Below, piece by piece: positions 33,907 through 37,970 of a stretch of DNA of 37,970 bases. The translations under genes were made by a program, and so were the position numbers. The DNA comes from Planctomycetaceae bacterium (GTDB lineage Bacteria; Planctomycetota; Phycisphaerae; Phycisphaerales; Zrk34), in the NCBI GenBank assembly GCA_002685935.1, contig NYZD01000007.1, forward strand, positions 1-37,970, written 5' to 3'. Numbering within the stretch: the first letter of the stretch is position 1; the number at the start of each line of letters is the position of its first letter. Below the pieces are notes generated by a model. That model had not been told where the DNA came from and did no database searches. It saw only the letters and a program-made list of their open reading frames with translations.

Positions 33907-34770
33907 ATGCACGACTTGATCCTCCAACTCGCCGCCTTCGACCCTGACGAGGGCTGGGTGCCCGGCCTCGGCGACCGCAGCGCCGAGGGCTACTTCACCG
34001 TCGCCCACTACTTCGTCGCCGTCGCCCTGTGCTTCTGGGCCGCCCTCGCCGCCCGTCGCGCCCCAAGGTTCGGCGTCGTCAAACTCGAAAGCCCCATGTT
34101 CTGGTGGGTCTTCTTCCTGTTCGTCCTCGTCCTCGGCATCAACAAACAGCTCGACCTGCAATCCGCGATCACCCACTACGGCAGAGAGGCCTCCAAAGAA
34201 CAAGGCTGGTACGACGAGCGCGACCAGGTCAAGAGCTCCGTCATCGTCGCCGTCGGCATCGGCTGCGCCATCGCGTTCGCCGGTTTCCTCGCCATCACGC
34301 TGCCCTACTGGTGGCGCAACCTGCGCGGTTTGCTCGGAGCGATCACCGCCGCCGGTAAAGTGCCCGACGATCAATCCGGCGTCAAACTAGGCGCGATCCG
34401 ACTGCGCGCCCGCCTCTATGCCGTGTTTGGCGTCGTCGGCAGCTTGCTCATGCTCGTCGGCATCGTATTCCTGCTGAAGTTCATCGCGGTGCGCACGACG
34501 TCACTGCATCAGGAGGATATTCTGCGCGAAAGTGTGGTCAGCCTCGACATCGTTGGCCTGCTCATCTTCGGCTCGGCCCAGGACATCAAGGAACAGGCCG
34601 CGCCGCTCATCGCCGCCGGACGCAAGGTCCCGTTCCGTCTGAACACGATCATGGAGAACACCGGCATCGCCATGATCCTCCTCAGCGCCCTGCTCGGTAT
34701 CGTCCGAATTGCCATGCAGCGACGCACCATGCGCAAACTCATCGCCAAGGCGCCGGCCCCCGCTTCGTAA
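33907..34770 (+). CDS. Multi-pass membrane protein of unknown function
   Basis: 287 residues, not recognised. It has about five hydrophobic segments (near residues 34-50, 62-78, 113-133, 171-192 and 256-272). An acidic, Trp-containing stretch (FDPDEGWVPGLGDRSAEGYF) precedes the first segment and LGINKQLDLQSAITHYG follows the second. GGAG lies 10 bases before the ATG. It is the last plus-strand gene before the bidirectional terminator, 48 bases after rmlA, so it is probably co-transcribed. Nothing in the sequence allows a function to be named. Confidence 0.7.
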   Translation: MHDLILQLAAFDPDEGWVPGLGDRSAEGYFTVAHYFVAVALCFWAALAARRAPRFGVVKLESPMFWWVFFLFVLVLGINKQLDLQSAITHYGREASKEQGWYDERDQVKSSVIVAVGIGCAIAFAGFLAITLPYWWRNLRGLLGAITAAGKVPDDQSGVKLGAIRLRARLYAVFGVVGSLLMLVGIVFLLKFIAVRTTSLHQEDILRESVVSLDIVGLLIFGSAQDIKEQAAPLIAAGRKVPFRLNTIMENTGIAMILLSALLGIVRIAMQRRTMRKLIAKAPAPAS

Positions 34771-34800
34771 GCCGCGCCGCCTCACGCAACCCCAATACCA

Positions 34801-34836
34801 AAAAGAGCACCAAGCCAATCGGCTTCGTGCTCTTTT
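34801..34836. terminator. Bidirectional Rho-independent terminator between convergent operons
   Basis: AAAAGAGCAC (34801-34810) pairs perfectly with GTGCTCTTTT (34827-34836). After one mismatch an inner stem AAGCC/GGCTT closes on a 4-base loop (AATC). The A-run on one side and T-run on the other make it work on both strands, for the plus-strand membrane protein gene and the minus-strand rmlD. Confidence 0.92.
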
Positions 34837-34856
34837 CTTATGCGCTAATCTTGGAT

Positions 34857-35732
34857 TTACCGCACGTGACCCTTCGCCGTCAGATACCTTGTCAACGCAT
34901 CTTCCCATGCCGGTATCGCCCCGATCGCTGCCACCAGCTTGCCGTTGTTCAATACGCTGTACTCCGGCCGCCGCGCCGCGGTCGGAAACTCCGTGTGCGG
35001 AATCGGCGTCACCGTCGCATCCACCCCCGCCTGCTCGATGATCCGCTTGGCAAATGCATACCACGTCGCCTGTCCCGTGTTCACCGCGTGATAGATGCCC
35101 GGCTCAATCTCCTTCTCCAGCCCCGACAAGATCATCTCCGCGATGTCCGCCGTAGCAGTGGGGGACATCGTCTGATCGTCGATGACGCGCAACTGCCCCT
35201 TCTCCCTGCCGAAGCGAATCATCGTTTCGACGAAGTTCCCGCCCTTGCCCGACGCCCCCGCCACGCCGAACAACGATGCCACTCGCATCACCAGCGTGTC
35301 CGGCTGCGCCAGCAGCGCCAGATTCTCACCCAGCAGCTTCGTCGCGCCGTAAACGTTGATCGGCGCCGCCGCGTCCGTCTCCGTCAGCGGTCGATCCGGC
35401 ACATAACCTCCGTACACATAATCTGTCGACACATGGACGAACCGCGCCCCCTTTGCCGCACAGCACTCGGCCATCTTCTGCACCGCATGCCCGTTGATGC
35501 GCACCGCTTGATCGCCGTTCGCCTCCACCTCGTCCGTCTTGTGGTAGCTCGTGCAGTTGATCAGTGCATCGAAATCGCGATCGGCCAGCACCGCCTCGAT
35601 CGCGTCCAGATCCGTCACGTCCAGATCCGCCCGCCGAAGCCCGATCAACTCAAGCGACGTTGCCCGCTGCTCATTCGCGGCAATCAGATCGGTACCAAGT
35701 TGCCCGTTCGCGCCGGGAATCAGAAGCTTCAT
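34857..35732 (-). CDS. rmlD: dTDP-4-dehydrorhamnose reductase
   Basis: 291 residues. The Rossmann motif is PGANGQLGTDL (residues 6-16), the conserved FVHVSTDYVYGG stretch is followed by NVYGATKLLGE with catalytic Tyr128 and Lys132, and LRVIDDQTMSPT (about 190-200) is the RmlD substrate-site hallmark. It performs the last step of dTDP-L-rhamnose synthesis. Its start overlaps the stop of the upstream SDR gene by 4 bases, so the two are coupled; it ends 20 bases from the bidirectional terminator. Confidence 0.92.
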   Translation of the reverse strand: MKLLIPGANGQLGTDLIAANEQRATSLELIGLRRADLDVTDLDAIEAVLADRDFDALINCTSYHKTDEVEANGDQAVRINGHAVQKMAECCAAKGARFVHVSTDYVYGGYVPDRPLTETDAAAPINVYGATKLLGENLALLAQPDTLVMRVASLFGVAGASGKGGNFVETMIRFGREKGQLRVIDDQTMSPTATADIAEMILSGLEKEIEPGIYHAVNTGQATWYAFAKRIIEQAGVDATVTPIPHTEFPTAARRPEYSVLNNGKLVAAIGAIPAWEDALTRYLTAKGHVR

Positions 35733-36754
35733 ATCTCCATGATCCCGTCATACATCTCGACCTTGCGAATGACTTCCCGCCACTTGACCAACTCCTGATA
35801 CCACTGCAGCGTGATCGTCTTCGAGGTCTTGCTCAGCTTCTCTGATTCCAACGCCTCGTAAATCTCCAGCGTCGCGTCCTTCGCGTTGCGCTTCGCCTTC
35901 CATCCCAGCGACTCGATCTTGTCGAAGTTCACCTGGTAAGACCGATGGTCCGGCTCGCCGTACCACTCGATCTCGATGTCCTTCGGAATCGTGTCCGCGA
36001 TGATCTCCGCCAGCGGGCCGAGCTGATAGTTGTTCTCTTCCGAGCCGACATTGAAAATCTGCCCGCTCACCTTGTCCGCCGGGGCCGTCAGCATGAAAAT
36101 CTGCGCCGCCGCCGTATCCCGAACGTGCACCATCGGACGCCATTGCGTCCCGTCACGCAGCAGCGGCAGCTTGCCCGTCTCCCACGCCCCGTAGGTCATC
36201 CCATTGATCGCCAGGTCGAGCCTCATCCGCGGCGACAGCCCGTACACCGTCGACTGACGCAGCACCACCGCCGTGAATCGCTCGTCCGCCAGCGGCAGCA
36301 CGCCGCGCTCCGCGCTGCCGTTCGCTTTCGCGTACGTCGTCAGCGGATTGATCTCACTTTTCTCCGTGCAGATCACGCCCTGTTCCTGGAAGCCGTAGAT
36401 GCTGCACGAACTGGGCAGCACGTACCGCTTGACCCCCGCCTCCTTCGCCAGATTTGCCGTGTGAACCCGCGCCAGGTGATTGATCTGCCACGTGGCCTGT
36501 TGGAAAAGCTCACCCGACGGGTCGTTCGACACCGCCGCCAGATCGATCACATAATCCACATTCGCAAAGTGCTCGATCCCGATCCGCCGGTTGTCCTGTT
36601 TCACCAGCTCAAGCTGATCGCTCGGCTCCGGCAGCAGATCCTCGCCAAAAAAGTAGCGGTCCAGTACACGCACCGCGAAACCGGCCTCCAGCAGCATGGG
36701 CACTACCGTCGTGCCGATGTAGCCACCGCCGCCTGTCACTAAAACGCGTTCCAT
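35729..36754 (-). CDS. NAD-dependent epimerase/dehydratase (extended SDR)
   Basis: 341 residues. VTGGGGYIGTT (residues 6-16) binds the dinucleotide; LPSSCSIYG supplies the Ser site. The catalytic motif reads YAKAN: Tyr141 is present, but Asn145 stands where the SDR lysine is expected. WRPMVHVRDTAAA and IFNVGSEENNYQLGPLAEII are typical of nucleotide-sugar epimerases. It lacks the TDEVYG signature of RmlB, so although it lies between rmlC and rmlD it should not be called dTDP-glucose 4,6-dehydratase. GAGGAG is 8 bases upstream of the ATG. The substrate is unknown, probably a nucleotide sugar. Confidence 0.8.
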   Translation of the reverse strand: MERVLVTGGGGYIGTTVVPMLLEAGFAVRVLDRYFFGEDLLPEPSDQLELVKQDNRRIGIEHFANVDYVIDLAAVSNDPSGELFQQATWQINHLARVHTANLAKEAGVKRYVLPSSCSIYGFQEQGVICTEKSEINPLTTYAKANGSAERGVLPLADERFTAVVLRQSTVYGLSPRMRLDLAINGMTYGAWETGKLPLLRDGTQWRPMVHVRDTAAAQIFMLTAPADKVSGQIFNVGSEENNYQLGPLAEIIADTIPKDIEIEWYGEPDHRSYQVNFDKIESLGWKAKRNAKDATLEIYEALESEKLSKTSKTITLQWYQELVKWREVIRKVEMYDGIMEI

Positions 36755-36780
36755 CCGAGTGTCTCCTCAATCCTGTTGAT

Positions 36781-36806
36781 GCGGCCCGCCGGCTCGTGCG
36801 GGCCGC
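36781..36806 (-). other. Intercistronic hairpin between rmlC and the SDR gene
   Basis: GCGGCCCG (36781-36788) and CGGGCCGC (36799-36806) form an 8-base perfect GC stem with a 10-base loop, starting 4 bases after the rmlC stop on the minus strand. There is no T-run, so full termination is unlikely; it may stabilise the rmlC message or reduce downstream expression. Confidence 0.5.
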
Positions 36807-36809
36807 CGC

Positions 36810-37364
36810 TCATTCAAAAATCGTCGGCAGGTCCTTCAGACGCGGCTGAACCTTGTCCTTGTCCGATAACGTCACGTCGGCCTCATCAAACGGCCAATCC
36901 ACACCAATATCCGGATCATTCCACAACACGCCCCCGTCGTTGTTCGGAGCGTAGTAATTCGTCACCTTGTAGATCACCTCCGTATTGGGCTTCAGCGTAA
37001 TGAATCCATGCGCAAACCCAATAGGAACAAGTATTTGTGTCCAGTTCTCCGCGCTGATCTCGGCCGTGATGTGCTGCCCGTATGTCGGCGAACTCTTCCG
37101 CAGATCCACCGCCACGTCCAGCACGCTGCCCTGTACGACACGAACGAGCTTATCTTGGCCGAACGGCGGGCTCTGGTAGTGCAGCCCCCGCATCACGCCA
37201 CGCTCCGCTGACAGCGAATGATTGTCCTGAACAAAGTCCAGATCGATCCCCGCTTCGGCAAAGGCCTGCTTGTTATAAGTCTCTGAAAAGAACCCCCGGT
37301 GATCACCGTGCTTCTTGGGCACCAGCAGCTTTACGTCCGGGATGGCGGTCTCGACCACTTGCAT
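36810..37364 (-). CDS. rmlC: dTDP-4-dehydrorhamnose 3,5-epimerase
   Basis: 184 residues, the normal length. Hallmarks are DHRGFFSETY, the catalytic VMRGLHYQ with His62, LVRVVQGSVLDVAVDLRKSSPTYG, and IPIGFAHGF-type cupin strand (VPIGFAHGFITL) followed by YKVTNYYAPNNDGGVLWNDPDIGVDWP. AGGAGT is placed 8 bases before the ATG. It is the first gene of the minus-strand rhamnose operon and has a well-placed promoter upstream. Confidence 0.95.
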   Translation of the reverse strand: MQVVETAIPDVKLLVPKKHGDHRGFFSETYNKQAFAEAGIDLDFVQDNHSLSAERGVMRGLHYQSPPFGQDKLVRVVQGSVLDVAVDLRKSSPTYGQHITAEISAENWTQILVPIGFAHGFITLKPNTEVIYKVTNYYAPNNDGGVLWNDPDIGVDWPFDEADVTLSDKDKVQPRLKDLPTIFE

Positions 37365-37413
37365 CTCATAGCACTCCTATATGCCGCTTTCCCGACTCAA
37401 TAAAGAGCCATGT

Positions 37414-37442
37414 AAACTAGACGTCGCCCCATCGCCTGTCAA
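37414..37442 (-). promoter_or_regulatory. Sigma-70-type promoter for the rmlC-SDR-rmlD operon
   Basis: Read on the minus strand: a perfect -35 TTGACA (37442-37437), a 17-base spacer and a weaker -10 TAGTTT (37419-37414). Transcription would begin near 37407, giving a leader of about 43 bases before the rmlC ATG with its AGGAGT site. Confidence 0.6.
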
Positions 37443-37606
37443 GCATTCTCGCCCCATGTCGCCCGCCGTCTCTGATACCCTCCCCCGGCGACGATCCGCA
37501 CACGGCACACACGATATCAATACCAATCAGATCGGCCGTATCGGCCTGCCGCTTAGGCGCTTACAGATCGATTTCGCACGAAACCTCACCGACCATCCCT
37601 CCATTG

Positions 37607-37669
37607 GACGGGTTGCGGCAACCCGTCTCGGACGCAAACAAGGCCCGTTGCCTACCGGCAGCGGGCCTT
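37607..37669. repeat. Two adjacent strong inverted repeats
   Basis: First: GACGGGTTGC (37607-37616) and GCAACCCGTC (37618-37627), a near-continuous palindrome. Second: AAGGCCCG (37640-37647) and CGGGCCTT (37662-37669), with an inner TGCC/GGCA stem and a TACC loop. Read on the minus strand the second hairpin is followed by TGTTTG, a weak T-rich tail, so it might terminate a minus-strand transcript entering from the right. Confidence 0.55.
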
Positions 37670-37945
37670 GCGCATATCTCGCCAGAACAAAGACCTTTGC
37701 GCGTTTGACCGTCGCTGGCTGGTCGCCAATCGCGTGACGGGGTCGGGCAAGAATCTCCTCGAATCGGCCCAAAACCGTCTCAGACTCTCAAAACCACGTG
37801 ACGAGGTCGTATCCCGTCCCGTGATAGACAAAACACTCAACTGCAATCGCTTACGTCAATTCGCCCATCCCGTAGGTTTTGCCGCAAGACGCCTGCATGC
37901 GACTGGATAGAACCCCCGTCCCGTGACGTTTGCAGTGCCAAAATG

Positions 37946-37970
37946 CGCTCACATGAGCGCGATGTGAGCG
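37946..37970. repeat. Palindrome at the window edge, operator- or hairpin-like
   Basis: CGCTCACAT (37946-37954) and ATGTGAGCG (37962-37970) form a perfect 9-base inverted repeat with a 7-base centre. A second, overlapping repeat GCTCA/TGAGC (37947-37951, 37954-37958) gives an alternative fold. What follows is outside the window. Confidence 0.5.

Larger units (their letters stand above)
37365..37970. other. Right-end intergenic region without a convincing gene
   Basis: After the rmlC promoter (37414-37442) I find no supportable gene. Short open frames on both strands overlap each other and run through the palindromes at 37607-37669, so they look spurious. The region holds two adjacent hairpins near 37607-37669 and one palindrome at the very end (37946-37970). 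No tRNA cloverleaf could be built. Confidence 0.5.

Noticed and set aside
31784-34374. Two long minus-strand open frames (about 439 and 437 residues) opposite the glycosyltransferase and rmlA
   Set aside because: Same reason: composition dominated by Gly, Asp, Val and Ala with no motif, while the plus strand encodes recognisable enzymes.
35729-36754. Calling the SDR gene rmlB because it lies between rmlC and rmlD
   Set aside because: It lacks the RmlB signature and the standard Tyr-x-x-x-Lys motif, so only a general epimerase/dehydratase call is supported.
37680-37770. Possible tRNA suggested by a TTCGAGG string on the minus strand
   Set aside because: The flanking bases cannot form the T-stem, and no acceptor stem or anticodon arm could be built.
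37527-37846. Short open frames on both strands in the right-end gap
   Set aside because: They overlap each other, pass through the inverted repeats, have no ribosome binding sites and show no recognisable motif.

Overview
The window is GC-rich, densely coded DNA that looks like a planctomycete of the Phycisphaerae type. The main reasons are the C-terminal sorting tail of the first gene (a PTP motif, a hydrophobic stretch rich in Leu/Met/Gly and a run of arginines), and an exosortase sitting next to an EpsI-family protein, a Wzc-like co-polymerase, a sugar-phosphate transferase and a giant TPR protein. The taxonomic call is inference from gene content and style; there is no rRNA or other marker gene in the window. 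I see no tRNA, rRNA, CRISPR array, insertion sequence or prophage gene.

Layout. (1) Positions 1-516: the 3' end of a PEP-CTERM-like secreted protein and its terminator. (2) Positions 761-13315, all plus strand and mostly linked by 4-base start/stop overlaps: a degenerate sugar nucleotidyltransferase-like protein, exosortase, EpsI-family protein, a Wzz/Wzc co-polymerase with a P-loop ATPase domain, an initiating sugar-phosphate transferase with an extra N-terminal domain, a 1743-residue TPR protein and a NusG/RfaH-type antiterminator paralogue. (3) Positions 13552-25659: a glycan assembly and decoration block with a pyruvyl transferase, acyltransferase, Wzy-like polymerase, two sulfotransferases, a polysaccharide deacetylase, a hexapeptide acetyltransferase and four glycosyltransferases or likely glycosyltransferases. 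(4) Positions 25678-33858: a second deacetylase, a complete GDP-D-glycero-alpha-D-manno-heptose pathway in three genes (hddA, gmhA and an hddC-gmhB fusion), galE, an Alg14/Alg13-like split glycosyltransferase, another glycosyltransferase and rmlA. (5) Positions 33907-34836: an unknown membrane protein and a strong bidirectional terminator. (6) Positions 34857-37364, minus strand: rmlC, an SDR epimerase/dehydratase and rmlD, with a good promoter upstream. (7) Positions 37365-37970: no gene, but several palindromes.

Together the genes suggest a Wzx/Wzy-type exopolysaccharide carrying rhamnose, a manno-heptose and galactose-type sugars, with sulfate, pyruvate and acyl decorations and partial deacetylation, made next to an exosortase that sorts surface proteins. 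A flippase, an outer-membrane export channel (Wza/OPX) and a canonical RmlB are not seen in the window and must be elsewhere if the pathway is complete.

The most striking observation is in the Wzc-like protein. Between its Walker A' and Walker B motifs it carries a tandem pair of 24-residue motifs that match the MshEN (type II secretion ATPase N-terminal) cyclic-di-GMP-binding consensus, the second one perfectly. This suggests direct second-messenger control of polysaccharide chain length or export.
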